Assembly: GCA_023404715.1 (NCBI GenBank)
Contig: JAEYAR010000203.1
Location: forward strand, 1-64,000
Origin: Bacillota bacterium
GTDB taxonomy: Bacteria; Bacillota; Clostridia; Christensenellales; Aristaeellaceae
DNA length: 64,000 nucleotides
Direction: 5' to 3'
This document shows positions 33,622-43,350 of the stretch, one piece after another. The notes under the pieces were generated by a model. That model ran no database searches, was not told the DNA's origin, and was given only the letters and a program-made list of their open reading frames with translations. How positions within the stretch are numbered: position 1 is the stretch's first letter; the number at the start of each line of letters is the position of its first letter. A program made the translations under genes and the position numbers.

Positions 33622-34356
33622 ATGTCGCTCAAAGCGATCGTTACGCTGGGTGCAGCCGCACTTCTGACGGCGGGGTCTTGTGCGCTATTGATCCGGCGCT
33701 ATCTTATGCGGCTCGTTGATAAACGCATCTCTGCCTATCAAAACGACCTGGTCGCGCGCCACGTAGAGGAGGTGCAGAATATCTATAAGCAAATGCGCGG
33801 CTGGCGTCATGACTATCACAGCCACATTCAGGCTATGCAGGCCTTCCGCGCACTGGGGCAGGATGACAAGCTGGACGAATACCTCGTAAAATTGAACGCC
33901 GACTTGGTATCTGTCGATACGCTGGTGAAGTCCGGCAACGTTATGGTCGACGCGATCCTCAACTCAAAGCTTTCGTTGTGTAAGAGTCGATGCATAGGAA
34001 CCCATGTGAAAGCGGTTGTACCTTCCAAATTGACCCTATCAGAAATCGACCTGTGCGTGATCGTCGGCAATTTGCTTGATAACGCCATCGAAGCCAATCT
34101 GCGTTGCGAGGCGGCGGCGGATCGCTTCCTAAGGGTATATATCAATCTAAAAGGCGAGCAGCTGTACATCTCGATCACCAATGCGTCCGGGCGTCGAGCG
34201 CGCAGCGTTCAAGGGCGGTATATGAGCCTCAAGAGCGAACCCAACCACGGCTTTGGGTTGGCGCGCGTCGATCGGATTATCGGAAGATACGACGGATACA
34301 TCCGTCGGGGCGACGAGGAGGGAGCATTCACTACCGAGGTGCTTTTGCCGCTTTGA
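33622..34356 (+). CDS. GHKL-type sensor histidine kinase
   Basis: A 244-residue kinase with one N-terminal membrane helix (about 4-25), a coiled region and the phospho-acceptor motif WRHDYHSHIQ (about 56). The GHKL ATPase follows with N-box NLLDNAIEANLR and GFGLARVDRIIGRYDG. It lacks the multi-helix sensor of AgrC, so it may sense through the single helix or a partner such as the ABC exporters downstream. Confidence 0.87.
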   Translation: MSLKAIVTLGAAALLTAGSCALLIRRYLMRLVDKRISAYQNDLVARHVEEVQNIYKQMRGWRHDYHSHIQAMQAFRALGQDDKLDEYLVKLNADLVSVDTLVKSGNVMVDAILNSKLSLCKSRCIGTHVKAVVPSKLTLSEIDLCVIVGNLLDNAIEANLRCEAAADRFLRVYINLKGEQLYISITNASGRRARSVQGRYMSLKSEPNHGFGLARVDRIIGRYDGYIRRGDEEGAFTTEVLLPL

Positions 34357-34426
34357 CGTACAATTCGCGCCCACAGCGTGCAATTCGCGTCCAAATCCGC
34401 ACAAACGCCCTATGATTTTGTATACT
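34357..34426 (+). promoter_or_regulatory. tandem direct repeat and -10, likely LytTR-controlled promoter
   Basis: CGTACAATTCGCGCCCA (34357-34373) and CGTGCAATTCGCGTCCA (34377-34393) match at 15 of 17 positions with a 20-bp period. TATACT (34421-34426) follows with no good -35 at 34398-34403. Paired direct repeats two helical turns apart next to a weak -35 are what LytTR activators bind. Confidence 0.65.
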
Positions 34427-34438
34427 GTCTGCGAGGTG

Positions 34439-36280
34439 ATGAATGTGGCCAAGCCGCGCTACAGTGTAGCACAAAACACGAGATACGTTCTGGACTTGAT
34501 CTGGACACGGGATAAACCGCTCGTCTTGGCGATCTTGTTTACAACGTTGGCAGGCGTTTTTCTTCCGTTTTACGGCATTTACTTACCCAAGCTCGTGATC
34601 ATGCTCATTGAACAAATGGCGACTATGCGGGATTTTATCGTTCAAATCGGCCTATTGACCCTATCGGCGGCCTTGCTCAGCCTCTTAAACGGCTATCTTG
34701 GCGTCTATAGCTATTGGCACGCGCATCGCATACGGAACAATTTGATGTGGGATCTTTTTGTGGCATCCCTTCACTGTAATTATAAGCATATCGAGAGCGC
34801 AGAGGGGCATACGAAGTATCAAAAGTCGGTACAAAGCCTGATGCAAGGGGATTATAGCGGCATCAACCGCATCGTCCCTGCGCTGGTGGGGCTATGCGTA
34901 GGCTTCCTGGGCTTCGCGCTGTATGCCGGCATTCTGTCCGGATTGAACCCGGCGTTCGTAGCGCTGCTAACCCTCTCTTCCGCCATCAACTACATTTTCA
35001 TACGCCGCGCACAGCGGTATGCATATGGACGCAATGAGGAACGAGCACAGATCGGCCAAAAAATCGCGTATCTTCAAAGAAAAGCCGGCGATGCCGCATC
35101 GGGCAAGGATGTACGCCTCTATGCGATGAAGGGATGGTTCCTTCGGTTACAGGATGCGTATTTACACGCTCTGTATGCGATCGACGATTGCGTCGAGCAT
35201 AAAAACCTGATTTCCACCGTGGTGAGTGCCCTGCTCATCCTGATTCGCGATGGCTTTGCCTACGTTTTCCTCATCTTTCAGGTAACAAACGACAGGATTG
35301 GGTTGGGGGATTTTGCCCTCTATGGCGGAGCTATTGCCGGCTTTTCCAATTGGATTACCCAAATTGTACGCCAGATGGGCGCGCTGACACAGGCAAGCCT
35401 ACAGCTGTGCGATACGCGTGCGTTTTTCGACCTGGATATCCGACAATCGACCCGGGCGACGGGCTGCGTACCGCAGGCAACCAGCTATACGATCGAATTT
35501 CGCGACGTATGTTTCCGATATGAAGGCAGTGATAGGGACGCTATTTCCCATCTAAACCTGCAGATCCGATCCGGCGAAAAACTGGCGATCGTCGGTGTAA
35601 ACGGAGCGGGCAAGACGACGCTGGTAAAACTTCTTTGTGGATTTTATAAGCCGGATTCGGGAGAAATTCGCATCAATGGCGTCGATATCTCAACGGTAAG
35701 CGAAGAAACGTTATATAGTCTCTATTCCGCGGTCTTTCAAGAGGTATTCATCGCCCCATTTACCCTCGCGGAAAACATCGCCTTAAAGACGGCGGATCTA
35801 ATCGATTTGGATCGGGTTTGGGCGGCGATTTCGTTTGCAGGCCTGCAAGCGGATATCGAGAAGATCCCCGGTGGGATAAACGCGCCGATGACAAAAATTC
35901 GCAATATAGAGGGAGTCGTACTATCCGGCGGACAGCAGCAAAAGCTATTGTTGGCAAGGGCGCTGTATAAAGACGCGCCGATACTCATTTTGGATGAACC
36001 CTCAGCGGCGCTGGATCCCATCGCTGAGAGCGAGCTGTACGCGCAATACGACCGGCTAACGCGGGGCAAGACGTCGCTCTACATCTCACACCGGCTCGCG
36101 AGCACCCGCTTTTGCGATCGGATCGTCCTGATCGCAGGCGGACGAATTGCCGAGCAGGGAACGCACGCGCAACTGATCGAGCGTAATGGCGAATATGCAC
36201 GGATGTTCGAAATTCAAAGTCATTACTATCGGAAAAACGTCGGCGGGAAAGGGGGTGCGCCGGATGGAGAAGCTTCATGA
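34439..36280 (+). CDS. ABC exporter half-transporter 1 (membrane and ATPase domains fused)
   Basis: A 613-residue type IV-fold ABC exporter with six helices (about 20-320) and a C-terminal ATPase. Walker A is GVNGAGKTT, Q-loop SAVFQEVF, signature LSGGQQQKLLLARAL, Walker B ILILDEPSAALD and switch ISHRLAS. The start is ATG 34439; a GTG six bases later has better spacing from GAGGTG. It probably forms a heterodimer with the next gene, which overlaps it by 17 bases. Confidence 0.9.
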   Translation: MNVAKPRYSVAQNTRYVLDLIWTRDKPLVLAILFTTLAGVFLPFYGIYLPKLVIMLIEQMATMRDFIVQIGLLTLSAALLSLLNGYLGVYSYWHAHRIRNNLMWDLFVASLHCNYKHIESAEGHTKYQKSVQSLMQGDYSGINRIVPALVGLCVGFLGFALYAGILSGLNPAFVALLTLSSAINYIFIRRAQRYAYGRNEERAQIGQKIAYLQRKAGDAASGKDVRLYAMKGWFLRLQDAYLHALYAIDDCVEHKNLISTVVSALLILIRDGFAYVFLIFQVTNDRIGLGDFALYGGAIAGFSNWITQIVRQMGALTQASLQLCDTRAFFDLDIRQSTRATGCVPQATSYTIEFRDVCFRYEGSDRDAISHLNLQIRSGEKLAIVGVNGAGKTTLVKLLCGFYKPDSGEIRINGVDISTVSEETLYSLYSAVFQEVFIAPFTLAENIALKTADLIDLDRVWAAISFAGLQADIEKIPGGINAPMTKIRNIEGVVLSGGQQQKLLLARALYKDAPILILDEPSAALDPIAESELYAQYDRLTRGKTSLYISHRLASTRFCDRIVLIAGGRIAEQGTHAQLIERNGEYARMFEIQSHYYRKNVGGKGGAPDGEAS

Positions 36281-38102
36281 GTACGGCCGGTCCGTTTGGG
36301 CTTCGCTTAAGATTATCGCACGGTTTCATCCTCGCTTGCTTTGGGCTGTATCCTTAAAGGGTTTGCTGAAATCGGGGTACCCGTTTATCTTGATCATCGT
36401 GACCTCGCAGGCGATTACCCTGCTAGCGGAAAAGGCGCCCGTGCGGCAGACAATCGTCTATACGCTTGCGGGCATAGCCTGCTCATTTATGGTCCTAGCG
36501 ATCCGCGCTCTCCTGGACAAATACTGTACGGTACGCTTGGAGGACTGTTGGCGCCGGTTCGAAGGTCTGACGGGCGAAAAGACGCTCTCTATCGATTATC
36601 CACAGCTGGATAGCCCAAAGACGACGGCCTTGCGCCAGAAGATGAAGGATGACGCCAATTGGGGCGCAGGTATTCGGAGCGTTTATTGGGCTTTTGAGTC
36701 GCTCACAGAATGCGCGTTTACGTTGATCTTATCAATCACGGTGGTCCTTCCCCTATTGCAGGCATTGTCCACCCAAAGCGATCTGCTCATCGCCGCCTGC
36801 TTCGGCTTCTCTTTGTTGTGCCTGATCGGGCTTTCGGTTTTCCTGAGCCACCGGGCGGGCAAGAAGGAGCAGGAGGCGATGAATAACCTTACGAAGGATA
36901 ACCATCTCTTCATGTTTTTTGTACAGGGCATGGATTACGCTGTCGGCAAGGATATCAGGATATACAGAGCGCAAGCGCTGATCGAAAAGGTCGGACACCA
37001 ATTCAGTATGGCGGCGGCTCAATACTTTTTTAAGAGTAACACGCGGCATTCAGGCGCTGCCACCGGCATAGGTGCGGCCATAACGACGCTGATCCAAGGC
37101 GGTGCCTATCTGTTCGTCGCACTAGGTGCGGCGGCGGGCATGCTTCCCATCGGCATGGTCGTGCGATGCGCCGGCAGCATTTTTCAGTTCTCTACGGCTT
37201 TGTCCAATTTATTGGGGAGGATCAGCAATTTGGTCGTCAGCGCTGAGCGGCAAAGAAGCACGCTACAGTTTTTCGATATCCCAGACGTTCTCTATAAGGG
37301 AACGCTCACGACGGAAAAGCGAGAAGACAACGATTATGAGATCGCTTTTGACCATGTCTCGTTTCGATACCCCGGGGCGGAGCAATACGCCCTTAGGGAC
37401 CTGTCGCTTAAACTGCACGTCGGCGAGCGCCTCGCCGTAGTCGGCATGAACGGCAGCGGGAAGACGACGATGATCAAGCTGCTGTGCCGGCTATACGACC
37501 CGAGCGAAGGCAAAATTACGCTGAACGGCATAGACATCCGCAAGTACGATTACGCGGAGTACCTTGAGCTGTTGAGCGTCGTATTTCAGGATTTTAAGCT
37601 TTTTTCCCTCCCGCTTGGGCAGAACATCGCGGCTTCAACCCAATATGATTCTCAAAAGGCGTTGACTTGCCTCGAAAAAGCGGGATTTGGCGAGCGTATC
37701 AAAGCGCTATCCCGCGGGTTGGAGACTTGCCTCTATAAAGACTTTGACGAAGACGGCGTCGAGATCTCCGGCGGAGAGGCGCAGAAGATCGCGCTCGCCC
37801 GCGCGCTTTACAAGGACGCCCCCTTTATCATCCTGGACGAACCCACCGCGGCGCTAGACCCTATCGCCGAATATGAGATCTATTCAAAGTTTGACGGCAT
37901 TGTCGGCGGGAGGACGGCGATCTACATCTCGCACAGGCTCTCCTCTTGCCGGTTTTGCCACGATATCGCGGTATTTCACGAGGGTGCGCTCGTGCAGCGG
38001 GGCAGCCATGACGAGCTTGTCGCCGACAGAAGCGGTAAATACTTTGAACTATGGCATGCGCAAGCGCAGTATTACGCCCATGCGGACGACGCGCCCGCCT
38101 AA
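36264..38102 (+). CDS. ABC exporter half-transporter 2
   Basis: A 612-residue partner of the preceding protein: about six helices, then an ATPase with Walker A GMNGSGKTT, signature ISGGEAQKIALARAL, Walker B FIILDEPTAALD and switch ISHRLSS. Both ATPase sites look complete by motif. The start is ATG 36264 behind GGGGGTG. Together with the LytTR/GHKL pair upstream it resembles peptide- or antimicrobial-responsive export modules of Clostridia; no precursor peptide gene was found nearby. Confidence 0.9.
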   Translation: MEKLHEYGRSVWASLKIIARFHPRLLWAVSLKGLLKSGYPFILIIVTSQAITLLAEKAPVRQTIVYTLAGIACSFMVLAIRALLDKYCTVRLEDCWRRFEGLTGEKTLSIDYPQLDSPKTTALRQKMKDDANWGAGIRSVYWAFESLTECAFTLILSITVVLPLLQALSTQSDLLIAACFGFSLLCLIGLSVFLSHRAGKKEQEAMNNLTKDNHLFMFFVQGMDYAVGKDIRIYRAQALIEKVGHQFSMAAAQYFFKSNTRHSGAATGIGAAITTLIQGGAYLFVALGAAAGMLPIGMVVRCAGSIFQFSTALSNLLGRISNLVVSAERQRSTLQFFDIPDVLYKGTLTTEKREDNDYEIAFDHVSFRYPGAEQYALRDLSLKLHVGERLAVVGMNGSGKTTMIKLLCRLYDPSEGKITLNGIDIRKYDYAEYLELLSVVFQDFKLFSLPLGQNIAASTQYDSQKALTCLEKAGFGERIKALSRGLETCLYKDFDEDGVEISGGEAQKIALARALYKDAPFIILDEPTAALDPIAEYEIYSKFDGIVGGRTAIYISHRLSSCRFCHDIAVFHEGALVQRGSHDELVADRSGKYFELWHAQAQYYAHADDAPA

Positions 38103-38107
38103 AGAAT

Positions 38108-38139
38108 GCTCCGGCAGACGCGAAAGCGCTTGCCGGGGC
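38108..38139. terminator. hairpin between the ABC exporter and beta-lactamase-like genes
   Basis: GCTCCGGCA (38108-38116) pairs with TGCCGGGGC (38131-38139) with one G-T pair, in the gap between two convergent genes. The T tract is poor. Confidence 0.5.
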
Positions 38140-38145
38140 ACTGTC

Positions 38146-39363
38146 TTAATGCAGGCGATCGATCAGGTCGAATGCAAAGGCGGTCATCTCGAAGCCGCAG
38201 CGAATAAAGCCGTCGTACTTGTGCAGCATGGTGCCGCTGGTCTGCATGACGAGCCCGCTGTTTCGTTCGACGTCGCCCCAAAGCTCCGCATTCATGCCAT
38301 AGGCCACCCCTTGATGGCCGATGATGCGCCCTTTGCCGCACAGCCCTTCAAGCACCGCGACGTTCAGACCGCGCCCGGCATGGCGCACGGAACCTAGGCC
38401 GTCCTGGCAGGCGCGCATGAGCTCGATTGACGCGGGCTGCAGGATGCGAACGCCGTCGACGCTGCCGTCGGAGAGCAACAGGCGCAGCAGCTTGGCCATA
38501 TCGCCCGCGCGAATGATGAGCCTCCCGGGAGACCAGGTGAAGTCCATCTCCGGGTCGACGGGCGGGAGAGGCCGGGCGGCGAGCGCCGGTGCGTCGTAGG
38601 CAACGCGGGGCGGGAAGACGCGGCTGACGTAGTAGCCGCAGGCCAAGCCGTGTATAGGCGATATGCGCTGGGGCGCGTAGGAGGCCCGAATGCCGAGGGG
38701 ATCAAAGAGCAGCCGCTGCATCAGATCGTCAAAGCGCTCGCCCGTCATGATCTCCATGATGGAGCCGACGATGCCCGCGCCGAAGTTGGAATAACAAAAC
38801 ACCGTGCCGGGCTCATCATGCGAGAAGTCGACCGCGTCGTTCGGCGGGGTGAGCAGCTGGCGCATCGTCATCTCTCCATCGATGCCCGGCCCGTCGTAAA
38901 GCGCGTTATCTACCAGAGAGGCGGTGTGCGTAAGCAACTGGCGCAGCGTAATGGGCACGTCGGGATACCGCGGATTGCGCACGCGATAGCCCAGGTATGT
39001 TTCGATGTCCGCGTCCAGCTCGAGCAGGCCGTCCTCTACGAGGCGAAGCGCGGCGAACGCGAACACCAGCTTGGAAACGGAGGCTACGCGAAAGAACGTG
39101 TCTTCGGTTACCGGCACTTGCTCCTGCACGCGGGCGAGGCCATAAGGGAAAACGCCCGCGAGACACCCCTGCACGACGAGGCCCATCGTGCCGCCGACGG
39201 TGCGATTGCGGCGAAAGATCTCATCGACGCATCGCTGCACGTCCGCGTGCGCCTGCGGAGAGAGCAGGCCGTCCGGCTGGAGGGATAGATCGCCCGGTAC
39301 TACGGGGATTGTACCGCGGCGCTTGCGCAGCTTGGCGATAGTTTGCGAAGACAGGTTTTTCAT
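38146..39363 (-). CDS. serine beta-lactamase-like / DD-peptidase family hydrolase
   Basis: A 405-residue protein of the class C beta-lactamase-related superfamily. The active-site triad motifs are S-x-x-K in ASVSKLVFAF (about 92-96), Y-x-N in CYSNFGAG (about 180) and H-x-G in GHQGVAYG. There is no clear signal peptide, so it may act in the cytoplasm as an esterase or peptidase. It starts behind GGAGG. Its promoter (TATAAT on the minus strand, 39394-39399) abuts the left 19-bp repeat of the cmr island. Confidence 0.85.
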   Translation of the reverse strand: MKNLSSQTIAKLRKRRGTIPVVPGDLSLQPDGLLSPQAHADVQRCVDEIFRRNRTVGGTMGLVVQGCLAGVFPYGLARVQEQVPVTEDTFFRVASVSKLVFAFAALRLVEDGLLELDADIETYLGYRVRNPRYPDVPITLRQLLTHTASLVDNALYDGPGIDGEMTMRQLLTPPNDAVDFSHDEPGTVFCYSNFGAGIVGSIMEIMTGERFDDLMQRLLFDPLGIRASYAPQRISPIHGLACGYYVSRVFPPRVAYDAPALAARPLPPVDPEMDFTWSPGRLIIRAGDMAKLLRLLLSDGSVDGVRILQPASIELMRACQDGLGSVRHAGRGLNVAVLEGLCGKGRIIGHQGVAYGMNAELWGDVERNSGLVMQTSGTMLHKYDGFIRCGFEMTAFAFDLIDRLH

Positions 39364-39405
39364 ACAGACCTCCGATGCGGATAGAATGCATCCATTATAG
39401 CATGT

Positions 39406-39424
39406 CCGGACGCGCGGAGGGAAT
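39406..39424 (+). repeat. left 19-bp direct repeat of the cmr island
   Basis: CCGGACGCGCGGAGGGAAT, identical to 47098-47116. It lies 7 bases from the -10 of the beta-lactamase-like gene. Confidence 0.85.
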
Positions 39425-39474
39425 ATGCTGTCTTAATTACTTGCCTATTTTTTAAATATTTTTTTGTGTTTTTG

Positions 39475-39503
39475 TTGAAAGCACTGCAAAAATATATTAT
39501 AAT
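39475..39503 (+). promoter_or_regulatory. promoter of the cmr operon
   Basis: TTGAAA (39475-39480) and TATAAT (39498-39503) are 17 bases apart in AT-rich sequence, 35 bases before the cmr1 start. Confidence 0.75.
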
Positions 39504-39537
39504 GCTTTTAAGCAATAAGCACAAAAGGAGGCGCGCC

Positions 39538-40797
39538 TTGAAATCTTCAAAATACAAACGCGAGTATACGTTGACCCAACATACGCCTTTGCTCCATTTC
39601 CAGGGAGGACAACGTGGAGTGACGCTACGGGCGAGCGAAGTCAAACCCCAGCTGGATCGTTTTTTGCACAACTTTATTGAAAAAATGATGCTTAAGGTTC
39701 CACAATCGTGGTACATTGCTCGGGAAAGTAAATACGTACATTCATTTGCCTATAAAATGAGTGTTTCATCAAAAACTACTCAACAGGTAAGCAAAGGAAA
39801 AGGATCTACGGTCAGACAACTTTATTTTGCCGATAAGAGTGGGACAGAAGCTCTCTTTTTTAAAAGTACATGTGCTGATGGGCGAGAATTTTATGGTGTA
39901 CACCTTACGCTGGTTTGCTTTTGCGAGGAAATGTGCTTGCTTGAGGACGCAAATATACCCGGGTTGCCTGGCAATGTAACTTTATTAGACCTCATCGACT
40001 TCGTGCTGCCGGCATTCTTTGCGCTTCATTGCTTTGGTACGCGCGCGACAAAAGGATTCGGAAGTTTTACTTTGGATGATAGGCCTATTGACGAGTCCTA
40101 TCTTAGGATTTTTGTCCCTGTTTACTATAGTTTGGCATATAAAAAAGAAAATCCTTGTTATACGGATGTATTGACAATCATTTGGATTATCTCCGGAATG
40201 ATGAAATCAGGATTTAATTTTCCTCATTTAAATCCACCCAAATACTATAAGGGCCGTATATTCGATTATTTTATTAAAAAAGGGATCGGAAGCGATAAAG
40301 CCTTTATTAAACAAAAGGTACTACAGGGAAAAGATAACAACGTCAACAGCGAGGAGAACGCGAGGTATTCAGGATTCAGATTTTCTCGTGCGATGCTAGG
40401 CCTTCCGCAGGAATATCAATTTCGGGGAGGACCCAAGACATCCCGCTGCGGAAAAGTAAAAGTTAAGCGTGTGGAGGGCAAAAATAAAATCGAACGCTTT
40501 GCATCTCCGGTTCGTTTTATACCCAACGGACAAGCACTCTTCATCGTCCCTACACCGATTCCGGATGAGATGTTCGGCGCGAGTTTTTTGTTCGACAAAG
40601 AACAGATATCAACGCCATCCAAGGATGAATTCAATCTGGTACAGTACCTGGACTGGTTTATGGATGAGCTTATGGATGCAGTCAAAAACAATGGAGAAAA
40701 AACCATACCCTCATTTGATTGTGTATTAAAGACATTGGATACATCGTTTAAAAACATTCGTCATCCGGCGAAGGATAGGGGGCCAGCCCATGCGTAA
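39538..40797 (+). CDS. cmr1: type III-B CRISPR RAMP protein Cmr1
   Basis: A 419-residue RAMP-fold protein. It begins with YTLTQHTPLLHFQGGQRG, the Cmr1 opening, and contains the Gly-rich loop GTRATKGFGSFTL (about 185-197). Cmr1 caps the 3' end of the crRNA-protein filament. The start is TTG 39538-39540 six bases after GGAGG; a reading from 39466 would cross the promoter. It overlaps cmr2 by 8 bases. Confidence 0.83.
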   Translation: MKSSKYKREYTLTQHTPLLHFQGGQRGVTLRASEVKPQLDRFLHNFIEKMMLKVPQSWYIARESKYVHSFAYKMSVSSKTTQQVSKGKGSTVRQLYFADKSGTEALFFKSTCADGREFYGVHLTLVCFCEEMCLLEDANIPGLPGNVTLLDLIDFVLPAFFALHCFGTRATKGFGSFTLDDRPIDESYLRIFVPVYYSLAYKKENPCYTDVLTIIWIISGMMKSGFNFPHLNPPKYYKGRIFDYFIKKGIGSDKAFIKQKVLQGKDNNVNSEENARYSGFRFSRAMLGLPQEYQFRGGPKTSRCGKVKVKRVEGKNKIERFASPVRFIPNGQALFIVPTPIPDEMFGASFLFDKEQISTPSKDEFNLVQYLDWFMDELMDAVKNNGEKTIPSFDCVLKTLDTSFKNIRHPAKDRGPAHA

Positions 40798-42292
40798 CTA
40801 CGTTGCGCTCACCATTGGACCTGTCTTTGAAACGATTTCCGGAGCCTCAACGCCGGGCGCGCTGTGGTGTGCTAGCGGTCTCTTTTCGCGCCTGGCAGGC
40901 GACCTATGCGCCTCTGTAACGCTTGATATACCGGACGCGCAAATCATCGCGCCCGCTTATGACCCTGCCGTCACCTATAACGACGGTGTTGGACGTTGGC
41001 ATGACCGCATCTTTTTTTCCAGCGATCTAACGGCAGAGGGATTGAAAGAGAAGCTGCAAACGATATGTACGAACACAAAGGACAAAATAGCAAATCATAT
41101 ACATGCAGCAATCCTTTTTAGAGGCGATGCATTGACTCGCGTACAAAACTATATCAGAGATTATATCCAAATTCACTGGCTCATTGCGCCGGAAGCTGTG
41201 GCGCATGCTAACGGCCATAACTGCATTTTAAATTTGTCCGGCTATTTGGATAGCATGGAGCTCACATCCGGTTTTGTGCCGGACGATACGTCGAATCCTT
41301 TGACAGCGCTCTTTTCCGGTACAGAGCAGAGCTCTAATACTTACATTAAAAATTGCTGGCTAATCCCGAAGGGTGAAATCGGGTCGTCCTTTCAGCTGTT
41401 GAACGAAGGAAATATACGCGAGATTAACGATATTGCCAATCCAACCGCTGCACAGGACGGATTGAGGATTCGCGGTTATTATGCTGTCGTCTATTCCGAT
41501 GGCGACAACATGGGCAAAGCCCTCGGACGGATTCCGGACGATGAGGCGGTTCGTCAATTTCAAAATTGTTGTGTAGAATACGCCGGTGAGGCTGCGAGCG
41601 CAATAGGGGATTTCGGAGGTCTTACCATTTATGCCGGAGGCGACGACCTCCTCTTCCTTGCGCCGGTGCTGGGGAAGAATGATGAAAATATTCTTGAGCT
41701 GTGCACAAGGATTACACAGATATTCGATAGAATGTTTGCCTCCTATCACGTAGACGGATCACATTCTCCTTCGCTATCGTTTGGCATTTCGGTGAATTAT
41801 ATCAAGTACCCGCTTTATGAGGCGTTGGAGGATGCACGTGAACTCTTATTTAACGATGCAAAATCAGAGCAGAAAAACCAGCTTGCACTCGCTGTTCACA
41901 AACGCAGCGGACAATCCATAAAGATGATATTGCCTAACCGTATAGATGAGGATTCGCCGATATCAGAACTATCCAATTTTATCAGACAACAGAGGTGTGA
42001 TGCGGAAAAGGTACTCCACTCCGTTTTACATACGCTCAACGTTTATAAATCTTCTTTTGCGCTTTGCAAACAACACGAGATGGATACACAAAACCTGTTC
42101 GACAATCTTTTTGACTGCTATGCGCACGACGTTAAACGCTCTTATATACAATCCATTAAATCATTGGGTGATAGCATGGAACGTGATGGAGGGTGCAGAT
42201 CTGACGGTGCGAACGGCATGTGCAGTGATAGTGTAGAGGTTCTTATCGCCATGCTGTGGTTTGCAAAGCTTTATACGGAAAAGGGGGTTTAA
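40790..42292 (+). CDS. cmr2: type III-B Cas10 (Cmr2), HD-less
   Basis: A 500-residue Cas10, short for the family because the N-terminal HD nuclease is missing. It opens with a TIGPVF strand and the Cmr2-type STPGALWCASGLFSRL helix (20-35). The polymerase palm has YSDGDNMGKAL (235-245) and YAGGDDLLFLAP (281-292), so both metal-binding acidic motifs (SDGD and GGDD) are intact and nucleotide-signal synthesis is expected. SPSLSFGISV (326-335) follows. DNA cleavage by an HD domain is not possible. It overlaps cmr1 by 8 bases. Confidence 0.9.
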   Translation: MRNYVALTIGPVFETISGASTPGALWCASGLFSRLAGDLCASVTLDIPDAQIIAPAYDPAVTYNDGVGRWHDRIFFSSDLTAEGLKEKLQTICTNTKDKIANHIHAAILFRGDALTRVQNYIRDYIQIHWLIAPEAVAHANGHNCILNLSGYLDSMELTSGFVPDDTSNPLTALFSGTEQSSNTYIKNCWLIPKGEIGSSFQLLNEGNIREINDIANPTAAQDGLRIRGYYAVVYSDGDNMGKALGRIPDDEAVRQFQNCCVEYAGEAASAIGDFGGLTIYAGGDDLLFLAPVLGKNDENILELCTRITQIFDRMFASYHVDGSHSPSLSFGISVNYIKYPLYEALEDARELLFNDAKSEQKNQLALAVHKRSGQSIKMILPNRIDEDSPISELSNFIRQQRCDAEKVLHSVLHTLNVYKSSFALCKQHEMDTQNLFDNLFDCYAHDVKRSYIQSIKSLGDSMERDGGCRSDGANGMCSDSVEVLIAMLWFAKLYTEKGV

Positions 42293-42294
42293 GG

Positions 42295-43350
42295 ATGGGC
42301 AGCTTCCTTGTGACGCTATCACCTCTGGAGCCATACTTTTTTGGTGGAGAACGTAATTTCGACTTTGGCCAAGTGCGCCGAAAGATGAAACAGAGCTATT
42401 TTATTCGATCGCAAGAGACACCCGCACAGACAACGCTGCTGGGCGCTTTGCGCTATGCGGTGCTATATGCAAACGATGCGCTCATAAGAAATTTTACCGA
42501 TGCGGCACAAAAAAAACATGCCGCTGATTTGGTTGGTCCTAAGAGCTTTTCGTTCGGCGAGCGAAGTGATTTCGGATGGATCCATTCGATCTCCCCATTG
42601 TTCATCCTTGAAGACAGCCACTATCTCGTGCCTGCACCTATGAACCACAAAGAAAGCGGGAAGGCAAAGCGCTATACCCCGATGAAGATCGAACGCTGTG
42701 AAGACGTTTTATCAAGTGTCGAAGACGGATTAATCGCTGTCGACTACGATGCCAAAGCGGGCTGCACAGCAGGCTGGGTAAACGTGGACAGCGGAGAGAT
42801 GATTCCCCCGTCAGATCTTTTTGAGGGCGTCGTCCGTTTAGGCATCGATACGCACAGAGCGGAAAGAGAAGAGGAAGGCGGTTATTTCAAAAAAGAGTAC
42901 AAGCGTTTAAAACGTGGATCTTTTGCATTCTTTGCCGAGATGGAGAAAGTGCCGGAAAGGCTACTCGATGGCGTGACCGTATTTCTCGGTCAGAACAAAT
43001 CCGCGTTTCTCCTGCGCATGCAAGCGCATCAAAATGATTTGGCAGACCTCGTCCAACAGATGCTTGAAAGCCGAATGGATATGCCATTTTGGTATGCACT
43101 GGGTGATTGCCTTATGAACAACAGTCCATCGGGATTTCATATCGTACGCACGCGCTTGTTCCGTCATCTGACCACCAGCGCGGACAACCGCTATTATCAC
43201 CGGTACAACAAGACCGAGAAGCTCTATCGGCTCGTTGAGGGAGGCTCTGTTTTTTATGGATCAGAGCCGGAAGGCGCAGACGAAGCGATTTGCAATAAAA
43301 TCGGTATGAATCACTTTATATATGTGGGAGGCGGCAAGCATGAAGACTAA
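42295..43350 (+). CDS. cmr3: type III-B CRISPR protein Cmr3
   Basis: A 351-residue Cas5-like RAMP protein that should bind the 5' handle of the crRNA. It begins VTLSPLEPYFFGGERNFDFG, with TLLGALRYAVL (about 45) and a late SGFHIVRTRLFRHL, as in Cmr3. It starts three bases after cmr2 behind AAGGA-like sequence and overlaps cmr4 by 11 bases. Confidence 0.83.
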   Translation: MGSFLVTLSPLEPYFFGGERNFDFGQVRRKMKQSYFIRSQETPAQTTLLGALRYAVLYANDALIRNFTDAAQKKHAADLVGPKSFSFGERSDFGWIHSISPLFILEDSHYLVPAPMNHKESGKAKRYTPMKIERCEDVLSSVEDGLIAVDYDAKAGCTAGWVNVDSGEMIPPSDLFEGVVRLGIDTHRAEREEEGGYFKKEYKRLKRGSFAFFAEMEKVPERLLDGVTVFLGQNKSAFLLRMQAHQNDLADLVQQMLESRMDMPFWYALGDCLMNNSPSGFHIVRTRLFRHLTTSADNRYYHRYNKTEKLYRLVEGGSVFYGSEPEGADEAICNKIGMNHFIYVGGGKHED

